NCBI GenBank assembly: GCA_016291665.1
Contig: JAEEYE010000005.1
Span: 49,479-113,478, forward strand
Direction of reading: 5' to 3'
Source: Oxalobacter sp.
GTDB taxonomy: Bacteria > Pseudomonadota > Gammaproteobacteria > Burkholderiales > Burkholderiaceae_D
DNA length: 64,000 nt
The translations under genes were made by a program, and so were the position numbers. Below are positions 32,407 to 41,690 of this stretch, one piece after another. The notes under the pieces were generated by a model, which was not told the origin of the DNA, did no database searches, and worked only from the letters and a program-made list of their open reading frames with translations. Within the stretch, counting starts at the first letter, position 1, and each line of letters starts with the position of its first letter.

Positions 32407-33432
32407 ATGGATGGGATGGATTCGTTAGAACAATTGATTGATTCCGCCAAGCAAGATTTCCTTGCTGCGCCTGATGCAGTCGCACTGGAAAATGCGAAGG
32501 CAAAGTACCTCGGCAAAACCGGGCTGATTACTGCCCAGATGAAACAGCTTGGCAAAATGCCTCCAGAAGACCGTCGCACCCGTGGTGCTGTTATTAATGC
32601 TGCCAAGGGACAGATTGAGGCTGCGTTAAATGCAAGGCGCCAGGATATTGCCAATCAAAAACTTCAGGAAAAGCTCAATGCTGAAGCCATTGATGTGACT
32701 TTGCCAGGCCGTGGACGTGGGAAAGGTGGAATCCATCCTGTGATGCGTACGTGGGAACGTATTGAGCGGATTTTTGGATCGATTGGCTTTGATGTGGCAG
32801 ATGGTCCTGAAATAGAAAATGATTGGACCAATTTCACGGCGTTAAATAGCCCAGAAAATCATCCTGCCCGCTCAATGCAGGATACGTTCTACATTGATGG
32901 TAATGATGCCAATGGTAAGCCGCTTTTGCTACGTACCCATACGAGCCCGATGCAGGTACGTTATGCGCGATCGCACGATTTGCCAGTTAAGGTCATTGCC
33001 CCTGGGCGGACTTACCGCGTCGACAGTGATGCAACCCATTCACCGATGTTCCATCAGGTCGAAGGCCTTTGGATCGACACGGATATCAGCTTTGCTGATT
33101 TAAAAGGTGTTTACCTGAATTTTATCCAAGCCTTTTTTGAAACCGACAATGTTCAGATTCGGTTCCGTCCATCATATTTCCCGTTTACTGAACCATCCGC
33201 AGAAATTGATATTGCGTTTGGTTCAGGACCGCTAAAGGGGCGTTGGCTCGAAGTCTCCGGCTGTGGCCAAGTCCACCCGAAAGTATTGGCGAATATGGGT
33301 ATTGATGCTGAAAAATATATTGGTTTTGCTTTTGGGTCAGGACTGGAGCGCTTGACGATGCTGCGTTATGGCATCAACGATTTGCGCCTCTTTTATGAAG
33401 GGGACTTGCGTTTCCTTAAACAGTTCAATTAA
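32407..33432 (+). CDS. pheS: Phenylalanyl-tRNA synthetase alpha subunit (start 32407 or 32416)
   Basis: [76 protein letters not shown]. Confidence 0.97.
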   Translation: MDGMDSLEQLIDSAKQDFLAAPDAVALENAKAKYLGKTGLITAQMKQLGKMPPEDRRTRGAVINAAKGQIEAALNARRQDIANQKLQEKLNAEAIDVTLPGRGRGKGGIHPVMRTWERIERIFGSIGFDVADGPEIENDWTNFTALNSPENHPARSMQDTFYIDGNDANGKPLLLRTHTSPMQVRYARSHDLPVKVIAPGRTYRVDSDATHSPMFHQVEGLWIDTDISFADLKGVYLNFIQAFFETDNVQIRFRPSYFPFTEPSAEIDIAFGSGPLKGRWLEVSGCGQVHPKVLANMGIDAEKYIGFAFGSGLERLTMLRYGINDLRLFYEGDLRFLKQFN

Positions 33433-33481
33433 TTGGTGTTTGGGTTTGTTGAAAAAAGAATATCGGAAGTGAAAGCGGATT

Positions 33482-35911
33482 ATGCAATTTTCTGAAAACT
33501 GGCTCAGGACCATCGTTAATCCTGATCTCAATACTGAAGAACTGGCACATTTGATGACCATGTCTGGCATGGAAGTCGAAGAAGTCGTCCCTGCGGCAAA
33601 GCCCTTTTCAAAGATTGTTGTCGCAAAAGTTCTTGAAGTGGCTGGTCATCCCAATGCGGACCGGTTGCATGTGTGTAAGGTGGATGCGGGTACCGGGGAA
33701 CCTTTGGAGATTGTCTGTGGTGCGCCAAATGTCCGACCAGGGATGTTGACTGGTTGTGCTTTGATTGGCGCTTCATTGCCACCTGGAGAAGATGGCAAGG
33801 CCTTTACGATTAAAAAGAGCAAACTACGTGGCATTGCTTCTTCAGGGATGCTGTGCTCTTTACGTGAACTGCAACTCTCAGAAGATCATAGCGGAATTAT
33901 GGATTTGCCTGAGGATGCACCAGTTGGACAGGATTTAAGGGATTACCTTCAGCTTGAAGATAATATTTTTGATATCAAGCTCACCCCAAACAAAGCCGAT
34001 TGTTTGTCTCTTTTAGGCGTTGCGCGAGAAGTTTCTGCATTGACTGGGGCGCCAATGCACTTCCCAGTGGTTGCGTCTGCATCCGTTACCTGTGACGATA
34101 AACAGGTCGTGAATATCCAGTCAAAAGACCTTTGTGGTCGCTTTACGTGCCGTGTTATTCGTAATATAAATGCAAAAGCGCCCACGCCGGATTGGATGAA
34201 ACAGCGCCTGGAAAGGAGTGGACAGCGTCCGATTTCTGCCTTGGTTGATATTTCCAACTATGTGATGCTTGAATATGGTCAGCCAAACCATTTCTATGAT
34301 TGGTCTAAGATCAATGGTGCATTGGATATCCGCTGGGGCAAAGCAGGTGAACAGGTCGAACTCTTAAATGATCAGACGGTAACTGTTGATGATTGGGTCG
34401 GTGTTATTGCTGACGCGAATGGTCCTGAGTCCTTGGCAGGTGTTATGGGAGGCAACCGTACCGCGATTTCCCTTGAAACCACGGATGTTTTGTTAGAATC
34501 GGCGTTTTGGTGGCCAGATGCTATCCGTGGCAGGACTCGCCGGTTTAATTTCACGACTGAAGCGGCACATCGATTTGAACGGGGCGTAGATTTTGGCAAT
34601 ACCGTCAATGCCTTGGAACGTATGACTCAGCTCGTTATGGATATCTGTGGTGTTGAAGGCAAGACACAGGTTGGTCCGATTAATGATCAGGTTGCCGCTT
34701 TGCCAGAAAGGAAACCAGTCGTTTTGCGCCGTCAGCGTGCAGAAAAGGTTATTGGTGTGCCGTTAACCAGTGACCAGATAGCGGATATCTTTACGCGCTT
34801 GAACCTGGGTTTTACGCGAGACGGTGATACGTTCACGGTAAAACCGCCATCTTACCGTTTCGATATTGAAATTGAAGTTGACCTGATTGAAGAAATTGCT
34901 CGGGTCTATGGCTTTGAGAACATCCCTGCGTTACCACCAATGGCACGTAATGTGATGCGTATTTCAGCAGAGTCCAGCCGTTCTTTGTTTTCAATCCGTC
35001 AGCAGATGGCTGATATGGAATATCAGGAAGTCGTCAATTACAGTTTTGTTGATGAGGCTTGGGAAAAAGATTTTGCCGGCAACGAAGATCCAGTCCGTTT
35101 GTTGAATCCTATTGCAAGCCAGATGGCAGTAATGCGTACGACTATGATGGGCAATCTGGTTGCTAACATTCAATTTAATATTAACCGTAAGGTTTCTCGT
35201 ATCCGGTTGTTTGAAATAGGTGCTGTCTTCTTAAAGGATGCAGCTGTTGAAGATGGTCCAGCTACAGTTAAAGGTTACTGTCAACCTAAACGTATTGCAG
35301 CGGCAGCATATGGGTTTGCCGAAGAAGAACAATGGGGACTTGAAGCCCGTGTTGTCGACTTTTTTGACATCAAAGCCGATTTAGAAGCTTTGGCTGCGCC
35401 AGCTCAGTTGCGTTTTGTGAAGGCAGAGTATCCTGCCTTACATCCAGGGCGTTGTGCTAAGGTTGTCCTTGACGGTCAGGAAATTGGTTTCATCGGTGAA
35501 CTGCACCCTTCTTTGCAGCAGAAGTATGGTCTGCCGCATGCGCCGGTACTGTTTGAAGTCGATGTTGCTCCACTCCAGGCAGTTAAGGTTCCTCAGTACC
35601 AAGGCATTTCCCGCTTCCAGCCAGTGACTCGTGATATTGCCTTAACAGTTGGGGTGGAAACACCAGTTCAGGATGTTATTGACATCTTTAACAGGGAAAA
35701 AGATAATAATCCTCAATGCGCAATCATGCAAAGTGTTGTTTTGTTTGATGATTATCGTGGAAAAGGGCTTGAGGATAGTGAAAAGAGCCTTGCTTTCCGT
35801 TTCACATTGCAAGACAGTAACGGTACATTGCAGGATGAGACTGTTGATTTAGCAGTCAATGCATTTGTTGCAGCGGCGTCCAGCCAGTTAGGCGCGAAGT
35901 TGCGTGCCTGA
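33482..35911 (+). CDS. pheT: Phenylalanyl-tRNA synthetase beta subunit
   Basis: MQFSENWLRTIVNPDLNTEELAHLMTMSGMEVEEV, tRNA-binding domain, B5 domain, C-terminal FDX-ACB domain. Confidence 0.97.
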   Translation: MQFSENWLRTIVNPDLNTEELAHLMTMSGMEVEEVVPAAKPFSKIVVAKVLEVAGHPNADRLHVCKVDAGTGEPLEIVCGAPNVRPGMLTGCALIGASLPPGEDGKAFTIKKSKLRGIASSGMLCSLRELQLSEDHSGIMDLPEDAPVGQDLRDYLQLEDNIFDIKLTPNKADCLSLLGVAREVSALTGAPMHFPVVASASVTCDDKQVVNIQSKDLCGRFTCRVIRNINAKAPTPDWMKQRLERSGQRPISALVDISNYVMLEYGQPNHFYDWSKINGALDIRWGKAGEQVELLNDQTVTVDDWVGVIADANGPESLAGVMGGNRTAISLETTDVLLESAFWWPDAIRGRTRRFNFTTEAAHRFERGVDFGNTVNALERMTQLVMDICGVEGKTQVGPINDQVAALPERKPVVLRRQRAEKVIGVPLTSDQIADIFTRLNLGFTRDGDTFTVKPPSYRFDIEIEVDLIEEIARVYGFENIPALPPMARNVMRISAESSRSLFSIRQQMADMEYQEVVNYSFVDEAWEKDFAGNEDPVRLLNPIASQMAVMRTTMMGNLVANIQFNINRKVSRIRLFEIGAVFLKDAAVEDGPATVKGYCQPKRIAAAAYGFAEEEQWGLEARVVDFFDIKADLEALAAPAQLRFVKAEYPALHPGRCAKVVLDGQEIGFIGELHPSLQQKYGLPHAPVLFEVDVAPLQAVKVPQYQGISRFQPVTRDIALTVGVETPVQDVIDIFNREKDNNPQCAIMQSVVLFDDYRGKGLEDSEKSLAFRFTLQDSNGTLQDETVDLAVNAFVAAASSQLGAKLRA

Positions 35912-36014
35912 TTGCAGAGGAGAAAGGGTCGCTTTTAACAGTATTTGCGGTAAAGGGCGGCCCGCTAGCACTGTGTAGCGATGACGGGATAATGGATACG
36001 GAAGGTAGGGTTTC

Positions 36015-36455
36015 ATGAACGAAAAAGTCTATAAAACAGAGACAGAGGCATTACCCTCCATTCCTGCAAAACGTTACTTCACTATTGGTGAAGTTAGCGA
36101 ATTGTGTGGTGTAAAACCGCATGTCTTAAGGTATTGGGAACACGAGTTCACGCAACTTAAACCCGTCAAGCGGCGTGGCAATCGTCGTTATTACCAGCAC
36201 CATGAAGTGTTGCTGATTCGGCGTATTCGTGAGCTGCTCTACGAACAGGGGTATACCATCGTTGGTGCTCGCAATAAGCTCAACGAACGCGGTGCTGTTG
36301 TACAGGAAAGAGATGTCTCTGCTACGCAGAATCAGATTTCAACTTTCTCAGAAGACATTATGCAGATTAAGGCTGACTTAAATGATGTTATGGGACAGCT
36401 TAAGACTGAACTTAACGAGGTTGTCACCATACTGACAGTGCAGGAGCGGCACTGA
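36015..36455 (+). CDS. MerR family transcriptional regulator
   Basis: RYFTIGEVSELCGVKPHVLRYWEHEFTQLKPVKRRGNRRYYQHHEVLLIRRIRELLYEQGYTIVGARNKL. Confidence 0.9.
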   Translation: MNEKVYKTETEALPSIPAKRYFTIGEVSELCGVKPHVLRYWEHEFTQLKPVKRRGNRRYYQHHEVLLIRRIRELLYEQGYTIVGARNKLNERGAVVQERDVSATQNQISTFSEDIMQIKADLNDVMGQLKTELNEVVTILTVQERH

Positions 36456-36484
36456 AACAGCCTTTTGGCACTTTTTGCTAAGGT

Positions 36485-37252
36485 ATGCGGATACTGGTTA
36501 CTAATGATGATGGTTGGGATTCGCCCGGTATCCTAGCGTTGGCAGATGTGCTCTCTTCGTTTGCAACAGTTGAAGTTGTTGCTCCCGACGAAAACCGTTC
36601 TGCTTCATCCAATTCTTTGACCGTTGGCTGTCCAATTGCTGTAACCCATGGTAGGCAGGGTTACCATGCTGTGCATGGGACACCATCTGACAGTGTGCAT
36701 GTTGCTGTGACTGCACTTTTGCCTTGGCGTCCCGATTTGGTTGTTTCAGGGATTAATGATGGGCAGAACTTAGGTGAAGACACAGTTTATTCAGGGACTG
36801 TTGGCGCGGCGTTGGAAAGCTTTCTTTACAATATCCCAGCGGTTGCCTTTTCTTTGGTGGATCGCGGTTGGCATCATTTGGACAGTGCAGCCAAAGTTGC
36901 TGCAGACATTGTCTTACAAGTCTACGGGAAAATGCCGTCTCCTTGGCTTTTGAATGTGAATATTCCAAATAGGCCTTATCATGAACTTTCTGGATATCAA
37001 GTAACGCGTTTAGGTAGGCGTAACCCATCACCAGGTGTACTTTTTGATGAGACGAATGACGGACACGAAGCCTACCGCATCGGTCCTTATGGCACCATCA
37101 TGGACGATGGAGAAGGGACGGACTTCTACGCAATCAATTGTGGCCTAGTTTCTGTGACGCCATTACAGGTGGATTGGACGTATTACGAGGGGATGAAAAA
37201 CCTTTCCAGTATTTTTGGTGATGGTATCAAACTTAGCAAAGATGCGCGGTGA
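36485..37252 (+). CDS. surE: 5'/3'-nucleotidase SurE
   Basis: MRILVTNDDGWDSPGILALADVL, APDENRSASSNSLT, GTPSDSVHVAVT, SGINDGQNLGEDTVYSGTVGAALES. Confidence 0.97.
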   Translation: MRILVTNDDGWDSPGILALADVLSSFATVEVVAPDENRSASSNSLTVGCPIAVTHGRQGYHAVHGTPSDSVHVAVTALLPWRPDLVVSGINDGQNLGEDTVYSGTVGAALESFLYNIPAVAFSLVDRGWHHLDSAAKVAADIVLQVYGKMPSPWLLNVNIPNRPYHELSGYQVTRLGRRNPSPGVLFDETNDGHEAYRIGPYGTIMDDGEGTDFYAINCGLVSVTPLQVDWTYYEGMKNLSSIFGDGIKLSKDAR

Positions 37253-37363
37253 AGCTCCTTGGAAATGGTAAGATATTGAAACATGCATGGAAAAGGTGAG
37301 TCGAAGCCTGTATCCTGTATCTTTCGTATTGGATGCCCGTTGGATAGCAATAGGTATTGGGGG

Positions 37364-38326
37364 ATGTCGATGAAAAAAACAGCCTATACTTTGACCGTTT
37401 TGGCCTGCGCATTGCTTTGTGCTTGTAGTACGACGGATCATACTGCGCCGATTTCTGATATTTCTGGGCAGACGACCCCGCGCCAGAAACAGGTCATTGA
37501 TGCTGATACGGTCAACTATACCGTTGAACCAGGTGACACGCTTTCCCAGATTGCGCGACGTTCGGGGCACAGTGTTGCTGAGCTCGTCGCTTGGAATGAA
37601 ATTACGACGCCCGATACTATTGAAGTCGGTCAGGTGTTACGTGTCCAGCCACCCGAAAACCAAGCGGTTGCAACACCGGTTGATACATCAACAGGGGCTT
37701 CAACACAGTCAACGCCTGTCACAAAGCCTGCTATTGGTCGTGATGTTACCTATTACACAGTAGAACCTGGGGATACCCTCTCAGCGATTGCAAGGCGTTC
37801 AAATCATAGTGTTTCCGAACTGGTTTCATGGAACAGTCTTGATTCTGCCGATGCTATCGAAGTTGGTCAGAAATTAAGGGTGCAGCCAACATCGGGTTCA
37901 ACCGTACAAAAGCCTGCAGCATCCTCAACTGCCCAGAAATCAAGCGCAACAGGCGGCATTGCCGAAGTCCGGAATATCAATTGGGCATGGCCGGCGCACG
38001 GTAAAATTGTTTCCTCTTATACGGCGGCGAGACGTGGGATTGATATCGCTGGAAGTAAGGGACAGAAAGTAACGGCTGCTGCTGATGGTACAGTCCTATA
38101 CAAAGGGACGATGACTGGCTATGGCAACGTAATCATCGTTAAGCACAGTGGTAATGTACTCTCTGTTTATGCACACAATAGCAAAATGCTGGTAAGTGAG
38201 AAACAGCATGTCAGCCGAGGACAGGCAATTGCCGAGATGGGGAACACTGACAGCAATCGGGTTCAGCTCCACTTTGAAATCCGTTTCCAGAACAAACCGG
38301 TTGACCCAACCAAATACCTGCCTTAA
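37364..38326 (+). CDS. nlpD: NlpD-like lipoprotein: two LysM domains plus degenerate M23/LytM domain
   Basis: Lipobox ALLCACSTT; two LysM repeats NYTVEPGDTLSQIARRSGHSVAEL and YYTVEPGDTLSAIARRSNHSVSEL; LytM region RRGIDIAGSKGQKVTAAADGTVLYKG. Confidence 0.9.
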   Translation: MSMKKTAYTLTVLACALLCACSTTDHTAPISDISGQTTPRQKQVIDADTVNYTVEPGDTLSQIARRSGHSVAELVAWNEITTPDTIEVGQVLRVQPPENQAVATPVDTSTGASTQSTPVTKPAIGRDVTYYTVEPGDTLSAIARRSNHSVSELVSWNSLDSADAIEVGQKLRVQPTSGSTVQKPAASSTAQKSSATGGIAEVRNINWAWPAHGKIVSSYTAARRGIDIAGSKGQKVTAAADGTVLYKGTMTGYGNVIIVKHSGNVLSVYAHNSKMLVSEKQHVSRGQAIAEMGNTDSNRVQLHFEIRFQNKPVDPTKYLP

Positions 38327-38387
38327 TAGGGCGAACGTAGGCTTTGCCTGTTGGCGTCAGGCGGCTTTTTGTTAAAAAGGAGGCTTC

Positions 38388-39752
38388 ATGGCGGCAAGGA
38401 CGATGCATACGGTTACTATTCATTCTTTGGATGCTGAAGGTCGAGGCGTTGGCTATTTTCCTGACGAAACAGGAGACGCTCGTGGGAAGGTGGTTTTTGT
38501 TGAAGGTGCTTTGCCGGGAGAAACAGTTGTAGCGGAGTCTTTGCGCAGGAAGCCCCGTTGGGAGTTGGCTGTAGCTGTTACCATATTAAAGCAATCATCC
38601 CTAAGAGTTCAGCCTAAGTGTCCGTATTTTGGCAAGTGTGGCGGGTGTTCCATGCAGCATTTGGAGCCGACCGCACAGGTTGCCGTCAAGCAACGGGTTT
38701 TGGAAGACAATCTCCAACATATTGGTAAGGTAAGGCCTGAGAGCATCCTGCCGCCTATCCATGGCCCTTACTGGGGTTACCGTTTCCGTGCGCGTCTATC
38801 CGTCAATTATGTACCCAAAAAGGGAGGCATTCTGGTGGGCTTTCGCGAGAAGCAGTCACGTTTCATCACTGATATGGTGCAATGTCCTGTCTTACCCTCG
38901 CATATGTCGGCGTTGCTTGTTCCTTTACGTGAGCTAATTGCATCGCTTAGTACCTTTAGCCAGGTTCCACAGATTGAAGTGGCCATTGGCCATGATGGCA
39001 CGAAGCCTGTAACAGCATTGCTTTTGCGTATCATGGCGTCTTTAACCGCAGATGACGAAGCTAAGCTTAAACATTTTTCAGATACTTATGACATCCAGTG
39101 GTGGTTGCAGAGCAAAGGACCCGACACAATTCGGCTGTTTTATCCAGAAAGAAATAACCTACAGTATGTGTTGCCCGAGTTTGGTGTGATGATGCCGTTT
39201 AAGCCAGGTGATTTCACACAGGTCAACTACCACATCAACCAAGTCTTGGTCTCACGCGCCCTACGGCTTTTGCAGGTGGAACCGAATGATCGCGTGGCAG
39301 ATCTTTTCTGTGGACTCGGTAACTTTTCGTTGCCGATTGCCCGTAAGGCACGTGAAGTCGTAGGCATTGAAGGAAGCGCCATTCTTACCCGACGGGCACA
39401 GGAAAATGCTACCCTTAACGGACTTCAGGAAAAGACAGTTTTCCGGGAACGAAATCTCTTTGAGATGACAGTTACAGAGTGGAGAACACTTGAACCATTT
39501 GACCGCATTCTGATTGATCCTCCGCGTGATGGTGCAATGGCGCTTTGCCAGACATTGGCTGATATTTCTGATGAAGATGCAAAATACCGGCCTAAGCGGA
39601 TTGTTTATGTTTCCTGCAACCCGGCTACCCTTGCACGTGATGCAGGCATCTTGGTTCATTCCGGTAAATACCGGCTACTGAAGGCGGGTGTCATCAACAT
39701 GTTTCCCCATACATCGCATGTGGAGTCGATGGCCGTCTTTACGCAGGTCTAA
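38388..39752 (+). CDS. rlmD: 23S rRNA (uracil-1939-C5)-methyltransferase
   Basis: Fe-S cysteines CPYFGKCGGCSMQHL, VADLFCGLGNFSLPIARKAREVVGIE, ILIDPPRDGA, RIVYVSCNPATLARDAGIL. Confidence 0.95.
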   Translation: MAARTMHTVTIHSLDAEGRGVGYFPDETGDARGKVVFVEGALPGETVVAESLRRKPRWELAVAVTILKQSSLRVQPKCPYFGKCGGCSMQHLEPTAQVAVKQRVLEDNLQHIGKVRPESILPPIHGPYWGYRFRARLSVNYVPKKGGILVGFREKQSRFITDMVQCPVLPSHMSALLVPLRELIASLSTFSQVPQIEVAIGHDGTKPVTALLLRIMASLTADDEAKLKHFSDTYDIQWWLQSKGPDTIRLFYPERNNLQYVLPEFGVMMPFKPGDFTQVNYHINQVLVSRALRLLQVEPNDRVADLFCGLGNFSLPIARKAREVVGIEGSAILTRRAQENATLNGLQEKTVFRERNLFEMTVTEWRTLEPFDRILIDPPRDGAMALCQTLADISDEDAKYRPKRIVYVSCNPATLARDAGILVHSGKYRLLKAGVINMFPHTSHVESMAVFTQV

Positions 39753-40201
39753 ACGCTGGAAGACACATTGGGTGTTTAAGGTAGCAAGGGGTTGGATACA
39801 GCAAAGAGGTGAATTGGGGGAGATAACAATCCTTTTAAAGATTACATCAATGAGTCAGAATCGGACAAACGCAAAAAGGATATGCATGGTATCAGCCATT
39901 GGTCTGCAGGAGGTTGTCGGGCTTAAGACATCAGAATGCCTGCTACGTACGGTTGTCCGAAACTGTATTCTTGAATTGGTTGACAACCTCAATCTGGCGT
40001 ACTGAGTCAGTTGGCAATCTATTTGGATGGGGCGGATACGGTTGGATATAGGTATGGTCTTGGACAACGGTGCTGTTGCGTCTGGAGCAGCCAAGATTAC
40101 CAAAGAAGGTTGGAATGCGTATGATGCGGCTGACTAACCAAGCGAAACCGTGCATAATCCACGCTACCGCTGAAACTGCTACTGTATTTAGAATATAGAA
40201 G

Positions 40202-40828
40202 ATGAAATTTCTGTTTGATCTGTTTCCCATAATCCTGTTCTTTGTCTCCTTCTCTTGGGCAGAAAAGAATATCTCATCAGCACAGGCGCTTGCTGACCGT
40301 TACTTGTCGGTCTTCACTTCGGGGCAGGGCGTTCCAGAAGCCTCCGTGCCCATCCTGATTGCGACATCATTGGCTGTGGTTGCCAGCGTGTTGCAGATAT
40401 TCTGGCTGTTGATCCGACGCCAGAAGGTGGAAGCGACACTGTGGATTTCGGTGATTGTCGTGGTGGTCTTTGGTGGGGCAACGATTTATTTTGGCAGTGA
40501 AGAATTCATCAAGTGGAAGCCGACAGTCCTCTATTGGCTCTTTGCGGTCATTTTGTTTGGTGCCAACCTGCTTTTCAGGAAAAACCTGATCCGCGCGATG
40601 ATGGAAAAGAAAGTCCAGTTGCCGGATGATGTTTGGGGCAAATTAAATATGGCTTGGGTCGCATTCTTTGTGTTTATGGGGATCCTTAACCTGTACGTTG
40701 CTTTTTGGGGTGGTTTTGCGACGTCGACTTGGGTTAGCTTCAAACTCTTTGGTGGTATGGGGTTGATGCTTGCGTTTGTCATTGGGCAGAGTGTTTACCT
40801 GTCCCGCTACATGAGGGACAGGCAGTAG
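40202..40828 (+). CDS. Inner membrane septation protein A (YciB/IspZ family)
   Basis: MKFLFDLFPIILFFVSF, multiple TM helices, KWKPTVLYWLFAVILFGANLLFRKNLIRAMMEKKVQLPDDVWGKLNMAWVAFFVFMGILNLYVAF. Confidence 0.93.
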   Translation: MKFLFDLFPIILFFVSFSWAEKNISSAQALADRYLSVFTSGQGVPEASVPILIATSLAVVASVLQIFWLLIRRQKVEATLWISVIVVVVFGGATIYFGSEEFIKWKPTVLYWLFAVILFGANLLFRKNLIRAMMEKKVQLPDDVWGKLNMAWVAFFVFMGILNLYVAFWGGFATSTWVSFKLFGGMGLMLAFVIGQSVYLSRYMRDRQ

Positions 40829-40859
40829 CCGCCAGCATTACTTCGGATGAGTTGTCTTG

Positions 40860-41687
40860 CTATTTTCTGGCGAAAACCGGTTTTCGCTTTTCTTTGAATG
40901 CCTTACAGCCTTCCCTGTAGTCTTCGGTATCGTAGCACGCAAAACACTGTGCTTTATCGGCTTCTGAAATGGGAGTTTGGCTGGCGATCTTCCTAACGAA
41001 TTGTTTGTGCCAGCATGCGGCCAAAGGTGCGCCAGTAGCAATCTCTTCGACCGTTTCTTGGACAGTGGTACTCAGTTCATCATCATTGACGACCCGGGTA
41101 ACCAACCTGTTGGCAAGGGCTTCTTTGGCATTGTAGATCTGTCCCGTCAGGAGCATGTCGAGTACAACGTCTTTCGGGGCGATTTCCAGTAGTGGTTTTA
41201 GTTCGGGGTAAGCCATGACCAATCCCAGGTTCTTGATGGGTGCGCCAAAGAGCGCTGTATGCCCACTGATGCGCAAGTCGCAGACCGAGGCGATTTCGAG
41301 CCCGGCACCGACACACAGCCCTCTGATTTCTGCGACCAACGGGATGGGACAGTCTTGGAAAGCGGTCAAAGTGTCGTGCATCATCCTGCCATAGGCTTTC
41401 CCTTGGGCGTTTCCTGTGCGCAGGGTCTCAAATTCCAGGATGTCGCAACCGGGTGAAAAAGCCTTCATGCAGGTACTCTTGACGGTAATGCAACGTAGTT
41501 GCACATCTTCAGACAACAGCGTGATGACGCTGTGCAGCCGCTGCCACATATTGGCTGTGATGGCGTTTATGCGCTCAGGTCGGTTGAGGACAATCTCTGC
41601 AACGACGCCTAGGCGAGTGTAGAAGACTGGTGCGCTTCTGTCATCCAATGCCAAGGTTTCCATCGTGGATTGCCCTCTTTTTCTCAT
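40860..41687 (-). CDS. Enoyl-CoA hydratase/isomerase family protein
   Basis: IVLNRPERINAITANMWQRL, AEIRGLCVGAGLEIASVCDLRISGHTALFGAPIKNLGLV. Confidence 0.88.
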   Translation of the reverse strand: MRKRGQSTMETLALDDRSAPVFYTRLGVVAEIVLNRPERINAITANMWQRLHSVITLLSEDVQLRCITVKSTCMKAFSPGCDILEFETLRTGNAQGKAYGRMMHDTLTAFQDCPIPLVAEIRGLCVGAGLEIASVCDLRISGHTALFGAPIKNLGLVMAYPELKPLLEIAPKDVVLDMLLTGQIYNAKEALANRLVTRVVNDDELSTTVQETVEEIATGAPLAACWHKQFVRKIASQTPISEADKAQCFACYDTEDYREGCKAFKEKRKPVFARK

Positions 41688-41690
41688 GCA

